Part shown: positions 18,721 to 29,750 of the stretch, piece by piece
Numbering within the stretch: the first letter of the stretch is position 1
Layout: every line of letters begins with the position of its first letter
DNA from: an uncultured Duncaniella sp.
Lineage (GTDB): Bacteria > Bacteroidota > Bacteroidia > Bacteroidales > Muribaculaceae
DNA length: 64,000 nucleotides
Assembly (NCBI RefSeq): GCF_910577345.1
Contig: NZ_CAJTMT010000001.1
Location: 216,930 to 280,929, forward strand
Reading direction: 5' to 3'
Notes under the pieces: generated by a model
The model's database searches: none
The model's input: the letters and a program-made list of their open reading frames with translations, nothing else
Told to the model about the DNA's origin: nothing
Translations under genes and position numbers: made by a program

Positions 18721-18748
18721 TAAAAAAGTCCCGGATAGATTCCGGGAC
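18721..18748 (-). terminator. Intrinsic terminator after the GH28/DUF362 fusion gene
   Basis: Perfect 8-base arms (18728-18735 GTCCCGGA and 18741-18748 TCCGGGAC) enclose a five-base loop. On the minus strand they are followed by TTTTTTA. This is the clearest terminator inside the PUL and divides its enzyme genes into two blocks. Confidence 0.88.
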
Positions 18749-18787
18749 CGATTGCTATTATCGTGCAACATGAAAGACACTACAAGG

Positions 18788-21700
18788 TCATGGCTTTTTC
18801 ACATATATAAGTTCTATACCGGCATCCGTGCCGAGATTTCGGGTGTATTGCTTGTCGCGAGGATTATTCCAATGTTCAAGCACTCCAAGGCTCTTCAAAC
18901 CTGTTCCATCCCCTTCCGGATCATAGAAGGTTTTTGAAAGAGGCGAATCAGCAAGAGCAGCCTCGACAAGATACATGTCGCAATAGTCCACATCAGGCAT
19001 TGTCGGGAACTCCGATGTGAGGAAATCAATGCCTACCGCATCTATGGCCACACCATCCTGAGAAGCGAATAGTGAACATGGCCAATCACCCTTGAATGGT
19101 GTCATCTGCCATTTTCCGGAGGGTGCCCCATTGACATCCTTCGATCCGTAAAGGCCATCGATGAGGAAAAGCATTGTCTTTTCTCCGAGATCCTTGTGGC
19201 CCATGAAATCAGTGAATGTCATGAAGCGAGGCCGACCGCTACGGTCTTGATTGAAATTGTTGTGCTGGTTCTTGCGGAAATTACGATCAATATCGGTGAC
19301 TCCATACCAATTTTTAGCACAAAGCGTCACTCCCTGACCTCCATGACCTTTCAGCAATGCCATGTTTATGAGATAGTCGGCATCAACAGCACAGGTCGCA
19401 AGACCTTTTGCAAGTTTACCGTTATCCATCGAATAAGGGATAGCGTCTTTCACATAAGTGGCTTTCGTGCGGCCCTCTCCCCCTTCATTGTCCATGTAGA
19501 CTACGTCGGGAAATTCGGCATGGCATTTATTGTAAAGTGCATTGGTCATGAAACGGCTGGCATCAAACAGGGTGATACACTTCTGCGGAATCCCTCCCTC
19601 GTTAACCATACTGCGCAGAAGAGCGAGCACGACATGCGGAGAAGCATTGAGCTGCTCGTTATCCTCATAGACAAATGTATTGTTGAGATTGAGTTTCACA
19701 GCTATTTTCTCACCCTTTCTGTAACCTTTGCCCCCTTTTCCATGCTGCTTGTTGAAGTAGCTGAAAAGTGCGTTCCAAGCTTTCGCTGCGTTCTTTTCTC
19801 CGGTAAGGGTTATAATGGCGTTGTGTACCAGCCAGTCTGCCGCTTCCTGATTGTTGTAGTTATCCTCATACCATCTGCCCTCATCCTTATTCCATGTAGC
19901 CGCTCCGGGAGCATGGGCCCATGCCACACGTCCGGGATGTATGCCACGGGCTTTACCTATAGGGCTGTTACTTCCCCAGGCCATAATGGCTTTCTTCTCA
20001 TCACATCTCTCTGTCATGACAGCAACCTTTTCATTGATACCGCGCTCGACAGTGAGATTTTCATGATTGAAATTGAGGACATCATCAAGGTATACGGCAT
20101 GACGGGCATCAGGCTTTTCAGCATTGACATGACAGTTTTTGAATGTCGCGCCATCGACATGCCTGAGCCAATATCCGAACGCCGGCTGAACCTTGAGGTC
20201 ACTCACGTTGTAACGCCCGACACCTATCTCCGGAGGACAGGCTGTCGCATCCTCTTCCGAGTGTCCGCCTTTGACTGTCAGGTTGACATCGGAAAATGAA
20301 ATGTCCTTGATGTAACCCGTATGGAGTCCGTCAGGGAGAGTAAATGTAAGACCACCCTCAATATCCTTGCTGTCAGGGAGCTTGAATCCGGCAATTATGG
20401 CCGCCGCTTCGTTTTGCGAACCGTCATAACCTTTCCATCGCTCTCCACGGAATGAACTTCCGCCGTAGACTTCGGATACATCTACACCACTGACAGTCAC
20501 ATTCTCAATCCTTCCGATATTAGAATTCGTGACAAGAAGTTCCTTTCGCTCACTACCATTCTCACGGAAAGTGAACATTTCGGCATTCGCGCCCAGCACT
20601 CGCCCTCGATTGGAGATGGAAATAAAGAAAGGAGAACGTGTGCGTTTCATCACCGAACGTGTGAAGATTGGTCCGGTCTTACCACTGTTGAGATGGACGT
20701 TTCTAACACAGCCACCATCATTTGTGGAAATTGAAAATCCGGCTTTATTGGCACCAAGGACAAATATATTGTCGACATACACATCAGTGATGTCATCGGC
20801 TGTCTCCGAACCGATCTGAAAAAGATTGCAGTTGGTATCACCGATTACATTGCGCACAAGATAATTGCAGGCCGGACGGGTGTATCCAAGCGAGCAATCA
20901 GAGCCAAGCTTGACAATATCGTCAGAGCTGACTGTTGAATAGATGTTGCGGACATTGACATCATTGCAACTCATGAAGTCGTAAATATCACGGGCATTGG
21001 ACCGGCTATCCTTACCGAAATATGTATCATGCATGTTCAATCCGTCGCTGCCTGTGGCGAGCAGTACGAAATGACCGGCTTGATCAATATGCAACATCGT
21101 GCCATCGTTATAGTCCCTGCCCTCAGGTGTGATATAGTACGGAACATCCTTTTCCTCATCATACCAGAGATCATGTCCATTGGCAACGCCACCGATTTCA
21201 ATGTCTTTGCAGAGTTTGAACACAAACATTTTATCGCAACGGCGTCCACGCTCATTGTTCATCACCCTGTCGGAAGTGAAAAGATTTCCATTGCCGGTAA
21301 TCCGGCCGGTGCCGATAATCTTAACATTCTCTATTCTTTCCCCGAAGAACATGCAGTTGCGGAAAAAGGTATGGCCGACATCCTGCTTTGTGAGATAGTT
21401 CTCGGGGTCGCTATAAGGCTTTATGTCTACAGGCGAGAGTCCGTGGCGATAGGCACGGTCGCTGAACCATGTGATCTCAGGCTCATCTCCACCCGGAATA
21501 GCAGCTATAACAGCCTTGTCACCTATATGGAGCCAGACATTGCTTTTGAGATGTACGGTGCGGACATTATAAGTACCCTCCGGGAAATATATCACACCTC
21601 CTCCAATCTCATTGGTCTTGTCAATGAGAGTATTGAGAGCTTCGGTTTCATCAGTGGTGCCATCACCCTTGACGCCGTAATCCTTGGCATTAAACTCACC

Positions 21701-22792
21701 GGTATAATACCATACTGTGTTGGATACCCCACGCGTGTTTCCCCTCAACATATTGAGACGGAATGCGTAAAGCCTGTCCGGATCAAGTCGTGAGACATTG
21801 AGCTGACCGTTGGCATCAGACGACATCATATTGGCAGGCAGTTTTTGCCATGTAGTCCCCTCATCGGTTGAATAAAGGACTTCAGTATCCGAATAGTCGC
21901 CACTCGGAGTCCATCCGAACGAAACCCACGAATAATCCACCACTCCGTCGTAGCTGCCCTTGCAACGTGGCAAACGGCGGAAATCAGTAATCGTATTTAC
22001 AGCTTTAAGTGTCGTTTGACATTTAGGAGAAATGAGTCTTAGAGGTTCGGATGTCGTATAGGAAGTCTCAAAGACATAATCCTTAGCCTCCGGTGCCACG
22101 CAACCCTTTATCGTCAGCGTTATGTCTGAGCCGTTTTCAGGACGGAAATCAAGTCCGGAAAGATGAATCCGCGTTCCTTTTGCCCCGAGATCACTCATGG
22201 TGGCCTCTCCTACTTTGTCATACGAATAGTCGGTGCCATGCCGTCCGACGGACTGTTTTGAAAGGTTACGCAACTGCACTTCTCCACGGCCGATGATATT
22301 TACCCATACATTGTCGGGCGTAACCTTTATCCCTGCGGGAACGATGATGTCAACCTCCGACATCGGTGTACGCTGTCCGGCATAAAAATCAAGTATAACA
22401 TTTTGGGAGACACCTTTGGTAATCTTTGGATTGCGCAGACTCATCTCCGCAGGGAGTGCCTGGCGTGAGATGGCCACAGGATATTTCTTACCTGACAGGA
22501 CCACCCTATCTCCTTGCATGAGTTTACCATTCAGTTTTGTCGCACCTTTTATGTCAATGATTCTTGGAGCCACCCCGGCCTCGGATAGAGATTTCAGCAG
22601 GCCCTCTGCATCTGCAAGAGTGCTTGTCAATCCCTTATCCTCGGGTGTATCTACAGTATAAGCGTATGTCGAACCGTCAAATACCCAAAGGGTATCATTG
22701 GCGATATGCCAGGGGCTTCCTGCATCCATCATCAATGAAGATGCTATGAATGCAAGCGCTATTGCGGGATATTTCAGAGAATTAAAGTTCAT
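18788..22792 (-). CDS. GH28-like beta-helix fused to a C-terminal DUF362 domain
   Basis: The protein has 1334 residues. A signal peptide (about 1-25) is followed by an unrecognised N-terminal region (about 26-270) and an FnIII-like segment (about 275-365). A GH28-like right-handed beta-helix spans about 366-915 (opening [24 protein letters not shown] with D624/D625 at the place of the usual acid pair; closing [15 protein letters not shown]). A complete DUF362 domain spans about 935-1334 ([54 protein letters not shown]). GHG and RIK are absent from the helix. The fusion ties DUF362 physically to a pectin-type enzyme and suggests two consecutive reactions on one glycan. The start overlaps the GH95 stop by 11 bases, so the genes are coupled. 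No cysteine cluster for iron-sulfur binding is seen. Confidence 0.85.
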   Translation of the reverse strand: MNFNSLKYPAIALAFIASSLMMDAGSPWHIANDTLWVFDGSTYAYTVDTPEDKGLTSTLADAEGLLKSLSEAGVAPRIIDIKGATKLNGKLMQGDRVVLSGKKYPVAISRQALPAEMSLRNPKITKGVSQNVILDFYAGQRTPMSEVDIIVPAGIKVTPDNVWVNIIGRGEVQLRNLSKQSVGRHGTDYSYDKVGEATMSDLGAKGTRIHLSGLDFRPENGSDITLTIKGCVAPEAKDYVFETSYTTSEPLRLISPKCQTTLKAVNTITDFRRLPRCKGSYDGVVDYSWVSFGWTPSGDYSDTEVLYSTDEGTTWQKLPANMMSSDANGQLNVSRLDPDRLYAFRLNMLRGNTRGVSNTVWYYTGEFNAKDYGVKGDGTTDETEALNTLIDKTNEIGGGVIYFPEGTYNVRTVHLKSNVWLHIGDKAVIAAIPGGDEPEITWFSDRAYRHGLSPVDIKPYSDPENYLTKQDVGHTFFRNCMFFGERIENVKIIGTGRITGNGNLFTSDRVMNNERGRRCDKMFVFKLCKDIEIGGVANGHDLWYDEEKDVPYYITPEGRDYNDGTMLHIDQAGHFVLLATGSDGLNMHDTYFGKDSRSNARDIYDFMSCNDVNVRNIYSTVSSDDIVKLGSDCSLGYTRPACNYLVRNVIGDTNCNLFQIGSETADDITDVYVDNIFVLGANKAGFSISTNDGGCVRNVHLNSGKTGPIFTRSVMKRTRSPFFISISNRGRVLGANAEMFTFRENGSERKELLVTNSNIGRIENVTVSGVDVSEVYGGSSFRGERWKGYDGSQNEAAAIIAGFKLPDSKDIEGGLTFTLPDGLHTGYIKDISFSDVNLTVKGGHSEEDATACPPEIGVGRYNVSDLKVQPAFGYWLRHVDGATFKNCHVNAEKPDARHAVYLDDVLNFNHENLTVERGINEKVAVMTERCDEKKAIMAWGSNSPIGKARGIHPGRVAWAHAPGAATWNKDEGRWYEDNYNNQEAADWLVHNAIITLTGEKNAAKAWNALFSYFNKQHGKGGKGYRKGEKIAVKLNLNNTFVYEDNEQLNASPHVVLALLRSMVNEGGIPQKCITLFDASRFMTNALYNKCHAEFPDVVYMDNEGGEGRTKATYVKDAIPYSMDNGKLAKGLATCAVDADYLINMALLKGHGGQGVTLCAKNWYGVTDIDRNFRKNQHNNFNQDRSGRPRFMTFTDFMGHKDLGEKTMLFLIDGLYGSKDVNGAPSGKWQMTPFKGDWPCSLFASQDGVAIDAVGIDFLTSEFPTMPDVDYCDMYLVEAALADSPLSKTFYDPEGDGTGLKSLGVLEHWNNPRDKQYTRNLGTDAGIELIYVKKP

Positions 22793-25346
22793 AGGTTTTT
22801 CCTTTTTCCGTTGGCAAGTCTATGACAAAAGTTTCTTTAAGTCCGGACGGTGAAGAAGATTCCACCCCGGGATGTTTCACAAAGTCGGCGGAAGCCGGAA
22901 CATACATCATCGGATTGGAATTTTCACCGGTTGCGGGTGAACCTTTGAGTTCCTTGAAAGAACGCACACGACAGTTACCGCCAAGGGTGGAAGTGATTTT
23001 AGCCTTGGTCAACTGTCCATCTTTCCAATCTATATCCACAATAAAGCCGCCACGTGCTCTGAGACCTTTCACAGAACCGCTTCGCCATGCGTCGGGAAGC
23101 GCAGGGAGAAGGAATATCTCTCCTCCATGACTTTGCATCAACATTTCAGTAATGCCTGCAGTTGCGCCGAAATTGCCATCAATCTGAAACGGCGGATGAG
23201 CATCAAAAAGATTGGCATACGTTCCGCCATGTTTGGTTGAGACCTCCGTCACATCCACATACTTCAATCCGTTCTTAAGCATCCTATAGGCATGGTTGCC
23301 ATCCTCCAGACGAGCCCAGAAATTGATTTTCCAAGCCATTGACCATCCTGTGCCGCCATCGCCACGGATTTCCAGAGTGCGGAGACAAGCATCGGCAAGG
23401 TCGCGGTCGCGACGCGGGAGAATCTGCTTGCCCGGATGCAATCCGAACAGATGAGAAGCATGACGATGTTCCGGATCCTGCTCTTCAAACTCCTCGTTCC
23501 ATTCAAGCAACTGCCCCTTTGAACCCTGATGATACGGATAGAGTTTGGGAAGGGTTGAAGCGATAGCATCGCAATATTCCGAATAGCCGAGTATGCGGCT
23601 TGTCTGAAGGAAGTTCGAGAAAAGGTCGCGGGCGAGGGCAATATCCATCGTCGAGGCTTTAGATAGTTCACCTTCCACTTTTTCGCCGGAAGCGTCTATG
23701 TAATGAAACCTGTTTTCAGGCGAAGTGGATGGATTCGTCACCATATATCCAGTTTCATCGTCCTGAAGCCATTGGAGCAGGAACTCAACCGCACCTTTCA
23801 TGGTCGGATAGGCCACTTCCTCCAGATACTTCCGGTCACCGGTATAAGCATAGTGATCCCACAAATGCTGACAGAACCACACTCCCGCCATCGGCCAGCA
23901 TGACCACCGTGGAGCGCCTTTTTTGTCAATCTCAAAACCTCCTGTCGGCGCCGTCTGAGCCCATACATCGGAATTATGATGCACACACCACCCTTTTTCC
24001 ATTCCGTAGTTCACTTTGGCTGTTTCCGCTCCGTTGGCGGCAAGATCCATTACGAAATCCGAAAGCGGGGCGAAGCACTCCGTGAGATTTGTCATCTCCA
24101 CAGGCCAATAGTTCATCTCCGTGTTGATATTGACTGTATAGTTCGAACCCCACGGCGGTTGGATGTGCGGATTCCAGATTCCCTGAAGGTTCGAAGGCTT
24201 ACCCCCCTTGCGGGATGATGCGATGGTCAGATAACGGCCATACTGATAATAAAGCTCCACCAAGCCCAAATCTGAATCATTGACGGCGAAATTTTTCAGT
24301 CGCTCAGGAGTCGGCTTGCCTGATAAATCAGACCCGCAGCTATCATTCGAAAGTGTGAGCTGCACACGGTCAAAAAGGGTGCGGTAATCTTCAGTATGAT
24401 TGGCGAGCAACTGTTCGTATGTTTTGCCAAGAGCTGCTGACAAATCCCGATTGACAGCTATCGCAGGGTCGACTCCCTCAGAGCCGGGAAGCTTGTCAAC
24501 GCCATTGTAGCTCGTAGCTCCCGCGAGAATCAGGATTGCAGAATTAGCTCCCGACACTCTGAGGTCAGAACCGTCAGACACAACGTCACCGCCATCAGTT
24601 GCCACAGCCACCTTTACCTCGAAATTCATTCCTTCTTTACCGGTCTCGTCGTAAACAATCTGATTGGGGTCATCGTCACGATTGGCGACATAGACAGGAG
24701 CTTTCCCCTTTAGCGTAAGGGTGCCGTCATTTTCAGCATCAACAGTATATCTCAACTGACTTGATAACGAAACATCAAAATTAACGGCAGCCTCCTTGTC
24801 GGCCTCAACCCTAACCACCATCACCTGATCCGGGTAAGAGATGAAAGAAGTGCGGGTATAGCTTACCCCATCCACGGTGTAACGGACCGTGGATGTTGCA
24901 TTGCTGATGTTGAGGTCACGGCAATAGCAGTCAATCGGCCCTTCATCGTGCATGTTCAGACGCAAATCGGCAAGAGGAAGATAACGCGCCGTATACGGCC
25001 CTTGGCAATTGGCTTTCCAAATAGCTGAGGCTTTCTTGTAATCACCGGCATTCACCGCATCCCGTACCGCTTTGAGAGATTTCGCGGCTTTGGGATTGTT
25101 CCAATTACCCGGACCACCGGACCATAATGTCTCCTCGTTCAGTTGGTACAGTTCCTCGTAGGGATTTCCAAATACCATTGCTCCGAGACGACCGTTGCCA
25201 AGAGGCAGAGCCTCCTCCCATTTTTCGGCAGGTGATGAATACCAAAGACAATAATCACCGTCGCCACACGAGCCATCATGCGAAGAGCATGATTGTAGCG
25301 AAAATGCAGCAGCTATAGCAATTGTAATAGTATTTCTGACATTCAT
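22782..25346 (-). CDS. GH95 alpha-L-fucosidase / alpha-L-galactosidase (lipoprotein)
   Basis: GH95 enzymes hydrolyse alpha-1,2-linked L-fucose or L-galactose with inversion. The 854-residue protein has a lipoprotein signal (C20), an N-terminal beta-sandwich (about 30-290), an (alpha/alpha)6 barrel (about 340-740) and a C-terminal sheet. Residues matching the catalytic set known from Bifidobacterium AfcA are visible: N406 and N408 in [10 protein letters not shown]544 in TSPENR, and D723 in QIDGNFG. Substrate choice between fucose and L-galactose cannot be read from these motifs. The gene starts three bases after the GH29 stop codon, so two fucosidase-type enzymes are made together. Confidence 0.96.
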   Translation of the reverse strand: MNVRNTITIAIAAAFSLQSCSSHDGSCGDGDYCLWYSSPAEKWEEALPLGNGRLGAMVFGNPYEELYQLNEETLWSGGPGNWNNPKAAKSLKAVRDAVNAGDYKKASAIWKANCQGPYTARYLPLADLRLNMHDEGPIDCYCRDLNISNATSTVRYTVDGVSYTRTSFISYPDQVMVVRVEADKEAAVNFDVSLSSQLRYTVDAENDGTLTLKGKAPVYVANRDDDPNQIVYDETGKEGMNFEVKVAVATDGGDVVSDGSDLRVSGANSAILILAGATSYNGVDKLPGSEGVDPAIAVNRDLSAALGKTYEQLLANHTEDYRTLFDRVQLTLSNDSCGSDLSGKPTPERLKNFAVNDSDLGLVELYYQYGRYLTIASSRKGGKPSNLQGIWNPHIQPPWGSNYTVNINTEMNYWPVEMTNLTECFAPLSDFVMDLAANGAETAKVNYGMEKGWCVHHNSDVWAQTAPTGGFEIDKKGAPRWSCWPMAGVWFCQHLWDHYAYTGDRKYLEEVAYPTMKGAVEFLLQWLQDDETGYMVTNPSTSPENRFHYIDASGEKVEGELSKASTMDIALARDLFSNFLQTSRILGYSEYCDAIASTLPKLYPYHQGSKGQLLEWNEEFEEQDPEHRHASHLFGLHPGKQILPRRDRDLADACLRTLEIRGDGGTGWSMAWKINFWARLEDGNHAYRMLKNGLKYVDVTEVSTKHGGTYANLFDAHPPFQIDGNFGATAGITEMLMQSHGGEIFLLPALPDAWRSGSVKGLRARGGFIVDIDWKDGQLTKAKITSTLGGNCRVRSFKELKGSPATGENSNPMMYVPASADFVKHPGVESSSPSGLKETFVIDLPTEKGKTYEL

Positions 25347-25349
25347 AGC

Positions 25350-26783
25350 TTATTCTGTATCAAGTATGCGGAACACTTTTTCCGAATTTGAAATGAGAGT
25401 CTGTTTAGGAAGCTTGTTTTTCAGATCGAGACGTATCACAGTGACAGTCTTGTGAGGCATTACTGACGGGAGAGACACCGTCACGCCATTCTTATCTGAA
25501 TTGAATTTTAATTTTTCGCCATCGGCCAGCATGACAGCTTCTTTCACTTTGAAATTACCGTCAAGACGCAATTTGCCATTTTCAGGCCAGTCGAATACAC
25601 AGAGATAGAGTGATGAATTGCGGTCGTTGTCCTTTCTTACCACCTCACCCCAAGCGGGTGCGAGGCCACTGCGCAAAGTCCCGTAAATGGCCTCACCATT
25701 CACTCTCAGCCATTTTCCGGTCTCGTTAAGACATTCCACTGCCTGTTCAGGCACATCGCCAAGACCATCAGGGCCGATATTCAACAGATAATTGCCACCT
25801 CGGGCCGCAATCGTGACGAGGTTGCGGATGATTTCCGTGGATGACTTCCATTTTGTTTCCTTCTTTTTATAACCCCATGAATTACCGATATTCATACAGG
25901 TTTCCCAATAGATACCTTCAATATCCTCTGCTTTCGGCACACGTCCCTCCGGTGTCTTGTAGTCGCCGGGAAAATTCGGACGTTTCAGACGGTCGTTGAC
26001 AATAATTTGTGGATACTCACTTACAAGTTTCATCATATCACCGGCCTGTTTGTCGGTGATGCGCTGAGGAGTATCAAAGAAAATCGCACCCAGATCATCT
26101 CCATAGCGGTCAAGGAGCTCCTTCATTTGCGGGAGGGCTACTGAATAGAAATAATCATTGAAGTCACGCGAATGTTGGATAGCATCCCATGCACCATCAT
26201 GCTGCGCGGTATAGTTGTCTATCTCAACAGAATCAGGATTAGCCCATCCCTCACGCATCAGTTTGCGGGCAGCGTTTCCTCCGGGGTTGTTCCAGTCCTG
26301 CGACTGGGAGTAATATATGCCGAATTTAATCCCATGTCGCTTACAGGCTTGTGCCACCTCATCGACAATATCACGTTTGAAAGGGGTATAATCGACTATA
26401 TTGAACCGGCTTGCATCGCTTTTGAACATCGCAAAACCATCATGATGCTTGGTTGTGAACACTATGTATCTCGCACCTGCGTTCTTGGCGAGAAGCACCA
26501 TACTGTCTGCATTGAAATGAATGGGATTGAAGGTGCTTGCCATCGCACGATATTCGCGCACAGGAATCTTGCAGCGGTTCATTATCCATTCCGCACCACC
26601 CCTATTCTGGGGATAACCGTGGTATTCACCACCATATAATGCGTATGGTCCCCAATGGACAAACATTCCGAATTTGGCATCGTTCCACCATTTCATTTTC
26701 TGCTCCTGACTGTTTTCATCTGCGGCAAATGCCGGATTCAGGAAGCATATTATAGAAAGCAAGAGTGTGATAAATTTCTTCAT
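25350..26783 (-). CDS. GH29 alpha-L-fucosidase
   Basis: GH29 retaining fucosidases act on alpha-linked L-fucose. The 477-residue protein has a signal peptide and the family sequence DAKFGMFVHWGPYAL, YIVFTTKHHDGF and KFGIYYSQSQDWN. The nucleophile region reads AIFFDTPQ (D237). The early part of the C-terminal half carries the NYLLNIGPDGLG motif, and a short beta-sandwich follows. The acid/base residue is poorly conserved across GH29 and I do not assign it. The gene lies between the unclassified beta-helix gene (32-base gap) and GH95 (3-base gap). Confidence 0.95.
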   Translation of the reverse strand: MKKFITLLLSIICFLNPAFAADENSQEQKMKWWNDAKFGMFVHWGPYALYGGEYHGYPQNRGGAEWIMNRCKIPVREYRAMASTFNPIHFNADSMVLLAKNAGARYIVFTTKHHDGFAMFKSDASRFNIVDYTPFKRDIVDEVAQACKRHGIKFGIYYSQSQDWNNPGGNAARKLMREGWANPDSVEIDNYTAQHDGAWDAIQHSRDFNDYFYSVALPQMKELLDRYGDDLGAIFFDTPQRITDKQAGDMMKLVSEYPQIIVNDRLKRPNFPGDYKTPEGRVPKAEDIEGIYWETCMNIGNSWGYKKKETKWKSSTEIIRNLVTIAARGGNYLLNIGPDGLGDVPEQAVECLNETGKWLRVNGEAIYGTLRSGLAPAWGEVVRKDNDRNSSLYLCVFDWPENGKLRLDGNFKVKEAVMLADGEKLKFNSDKNGVTVSLPSVMPHKTVTVIRLDLKNKLPKQTLISNSEKVFRILDTE

Positions 26784-26815
26784 AAAATATCCTGTTCAGG
26801 TTGTATGTATCTGTA

Positions 26816-28384
26816 TCAATTCTTGTTCATGACCGAAAGGTCAGCATTATGCCGTGCCATGAGCTGAGCCATGTAGAGTGAACGGGGAAACACATTGGTC
26901 TCATTATGCCCTTCCCAGACACCATCGGGACGGTCGGGATGCGCACCGGCCACTTTTTTGCCTTTTGTGCCGATACTGTAGTTTTTTCCGGATGTCCACG
27001 GACTTTGGACCACAGCAGTAGCCACATGGCAGTTCCAAAGCACCTGATTGACACCTGCCCAACCGTGTCCGCTACCCATTTTGCCACGATCCTGGACATT
27101 GAGCTCTCCATCGGTCACGATATTGTCATAAAGAGTTGCAACCGCCCAACGGTGATGCGGACCAATGTCGGCATAGGTCTGCGAAGCCGTGCAGTTGTAG
27201 AACACGTTCGGGCCACACACCTGTGAGCCGGTTATATAGTCATGACGACCTTCGGTACACTGACAATTCATGAATAGATTCAACTGTCCGACATTATTGA
27301 AGCCATATCGGTTGCCTCCAGTGATAACCGATTTCGGTTCAAAATTGCGGCAGTTGTTGACAGTTATATTCTTGGAATTGCGTTCGCAACTCACAGCCGA
27401 ATAGCCGAAATATCTTGCGGTGACATTCTCCACCCAACAATTTTCAGCCTTGTCAATTCGGATTCCTATCCAACCGTGTTTGTTATCCTCATAATTGTCA
27501 AATGCCGATTCAAGATGAAGATTGCAGATACCCACTTCAGATATGCGACCGTCGAATGTATATTTAAAGACCTCGCCTCCTCCGTATTTTGCCTCCATCT
27601 CCATGACCACAGGATTGTCGATATAGAGCGTATTGCCATCCACACGGGTTATGGTTCGTTCGAATGCGAGGTTATATTCGTGAGGTTGCCATTGGCGGGT
27701 GCCTTTACGTTCGACAATCTGATCCATTTTGATGTCGTGAATCCACTTTTGTGTACCCGGACGGTAGACTACCACCTTATCACCCTTCCTGAATCCGGCT
27801 CCGGATGAAACACGGAAAGAATGAGTGCCGACAGGGACAAAATCATCGGTAATTGAAACGCGGGTTCCTGCGACTTCCTCGCGCCCACCGGCACCGGAAA
27901 TGCTGATGAGTGAATAGCGTTCGGGGGTGGTGGCTATCAGCCGCGTCTCGTCCGGATTACTGCCTTCACCCATAATCACTACCCCGGATGCTTTGACTTC
28001 AAGGGATTTCGACACCGGATAGGTTCCGCGCTTCAAAAGCAGGACTCCGCGATGACCTTTGGCATCAAGAGGCAACGACGATATTTTGTCGATAGCCTTC
28101 TGTATGTGCGACCAATTGTCGCCTTTCACGGCTGAAATTTCCATCGTCACTCTATGCTTCGGGATACTTGCATCCCCCTGATGGTAACCCACCAGGCTGA
28201 AATCAGGAATTATATTGCCTTTTTCATCAGGGACATACTCCAGTTTGCCACCCGCATTTATCTTTACAAGAGATGATGACCACGGTGCAGGCATCTTGGT
28301 CTGGGAATTGACAGCAAATGGCAGGGACAGCAGTGCAAGTCCGAGAAGAGCAGCTATGCTTCTGAAAGAATTTCTGTTGTTCAT
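26816..28384 (-). CDS. Secreted right-handed beta-helix protein (pectate-lyase superfamily fold), family unassigned
   Basis: The protein has 522 residues with a signal peptide (about 1-27). After a linker region with SLVGYHQGD, it shows the opening typical of pectate-lyase-superfamily helices (WSHIQKAIDKISSLP, GVLLLKRGTYPVSKSL, GVVIMGEGSN) and then helix turns with asparagine ladders (ENCWVENVTARYFGYSAV, NITVNNCRNFEPKS). The stretch GGNRYGFNNVGQ and the string of His, Asp and Arg residues in GRHDYITGSQ and GPHHRWA could form an active site. I do not recognise a CAZy family. Spacing is 26 bases from GH105 and 32 to GH29, so it is in the operon. A new lyase or hydrolase acting on the main chain is plausible but unproven. 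Confidence 0.75.
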   Translation of the reverse strand: MNNRNSFRSIAALLGLALLSLPFAVNSQTKMPAPWSSSLVKINAGGKLEYVPDEKGNIIPDFSLVGYHQGDASIPKHRVTMEISAVKGDNWSHIQKAIDKISSLPLDAKGHRGVLLLKRGTYPVSKSLEVKASGVVIMGEGSNPDETRLIATTPERYSLISISGAGGREEVAGTRVSITDDFVPVGTHSFRVSSGAGFRKGDKVVVYRPGTQKWIHDIKMDQIVERKGTRQWQPHEYNLAFERTITRVDGNTLYIDNPVVMEMEAKYGGGEVFKYTFDGRISEVGICNLHLESAFDNYEDNKHGWIGIRIDKAENCWVENVTARYFGYSAVSCERNSKNITVNNCRNFEPKSVITGGNRYGFNNVGQLNLFMNCQCTEGRHDYITGSQVCGPNVFYNCTASQTYADIGPHHRWAVATLYDNIVTDGELNVQDRGKMGSGHGWAGVNQVLWNCHVATAVVQSPWTSGKNYSIGTKGKKVAGAHPDRPDGVWEGHNETNVFPRSLYMAQLMARHNADLSVMNKN

Positions 28385-28410
28385 GCGTTTGAGTTAGAGA
28401 GATGTTTTTA

Positions 28411-29688
28411 CTACTTTTCCATTATTTCCGCAGCCCAGAGTACTCCGGCCACAGCTTCCTTGGCATTCAGAATCTTGTCGAGAGTCACATAGTTCACAAA
28501 ATCCTTCTTGATTGTGACACCGTCGCAAGCTCCGATAACGTCAAGCAATCCGTTATCATTGACCCTTACAAACGGTCTGAGACACTCATAACCACGTCGG
28601 GCCACATCCCGATACTCCTTTTCACTGAGAAGACCGAGGTCAATTCCGCGTTTGATGGAATAAGTGAACATGCCCGTGCCCGATGGGTCAATAAAGTTCA
28701 GAGGATTAGCCGGTTTATCCACAACCATGAACCAACCTCCAGTGTCGGGATCCTGATACTTCTTAAGTCCTGCGGACATCTTTTTGTAGATACCAAGTAT
28801 AGCCTTGTAATCCTTGTGATCTTTCGGGAGTACCGACAGAAGCTCGGGGACTACAAGTGAATACCATCCCATACCTTCACTCCACACCTCGGGTGAAAGG
28901 CCAGTGCTCTTGTCAGCCCAATCAGCCTTTTCGGGTTCGGTTGTCCATGCGTGAAGCATCAGCCCGTCCTCTCTCTGCAAATGTCGCGCAGCGGCAATGA
29001 TGTTGCGGCAAGCGGTATCCAGACAATAATCTTTCTCCCCTACATGCTCTGCATGACGGATAAGAAACATCTGCATCATGAACACACCGTCGACCCACAT
29101 GTTCGGAGATTTGTTGCCGTGCCAGAACTGACCGTCACTGCTTGGATAGTCAGCAACATGGCTCAGAATCTCGAGGGCGGCCTTCTTATATTTATCCTCA
29201 CCGGTGCGGCCATACAGCGTGCAAAAGCTGGCACCGGTCATAAAGTTGTCAAGATTCGTCAGGCGGTCTCCCTTGTAATTACCCTCCTCATCCACGAAAT
29301 TGTCGATATACGCTTTCATGAAGTCGAGATAACGCTTGTCGCCGGTACGGAGATAGAGTCTGTCCATAGCCTCAAACATATATCCCTGGACGTATGTGTA
29401 ATCCTTCCAGTAGGCTGTACGATAGTCAGGATAGCGAACCATCACCGATTCAGCCAAAGGTATGGCTATCAATTCCGGAGCCTCACCGGGAGTGTAAGGA
29501 AGACGTGCCTTAGGATCGCCCTGCGATGTGGTACGACGATATTTTGTAATCACTTCCTGTGTCACTTTTCTCGTCACATTATTCTCATCAGTCACAAAAC
29601 CGGTCGTTTTGACCGATGTCTGCGCTGCTACGGAGCCGAAGCAGGATGATATGAAAAGAGCGCCGAGACCGAATATTATAGTTTTCAT
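28411..29688 (-). CDS. GH105 unsaturated rhamnogalacturonyl/uronyl hydrolase
   Basis: The protein has 425 residues with a signal peptide (about 1-22). It carries the family motifs YPSSDGQFWHGN and MWVDGVFMMQMFL (catalytic D200), PEVWSEGMGWYSL and SGTGMFTYSIKRG. An insert at residues about 24-75, before the helical barrel, is absent from the other two GH105 modules here. It would remove delta-4,5 uronic acid from oligosaccharides made by the neighbouring lyases. The alginate-lyase-fold gene lies 62 bases upstream, a pairing that makes sense as lyase then unsaturated-uronyl hydrolase. Confidence 0.95.
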   Translation of the reverse strand: MKTIIFGLGALFISSCFGSVAAQTSVKTTGFVTDENNVTRKVTQEVITKYRRTTSQGDPKARLPYTPGEAPELIAIPLAESVMVRYPDYRTAYWKDYTYVQGYMFEAMDRLYLRTGDKRYLDFMKAYIDNFVDEEGNYKGDRLTNLDNFMTGASFCTLYGRTGEDKYKKAALEILSHVADYPSSDGQFWHGNKSPNMWVDGVFMMQMFLIRHAEHVGEKDYCLDTACRNIIAAARHLQREDGLMLHAWTTEPEKADWADKSTGLSPEVWSEGMGWYSLVVPELLSVLPKDHKDYKAILGIYKKMSAGLKKYQDPDTGGWFMVVDKPANPLNFIDPSGTGMFTYSIKRGIDLGLLSEKEYRDVARRGYECLRPFVRVNDNGLLDVIGACDGVTIKKDFVNYVTLDKILNAKEAVAGVLWAAEIMEK

Positions 29689-29750
29689 CGTTTTGTCAAT
29701 ATTAGATGGGGTTAAGGAATTTACAAGCTAACGGATTGGCCGACTATATT

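Noticed and set aside
16689..22792. DUF362 proteins as iron-sulfur electron-transfer proteins
   Set aside because: Neither copy shows a CxxCxxC cluster or ferredoxin domain, and both carry export signals within a glycan-degrading locus.
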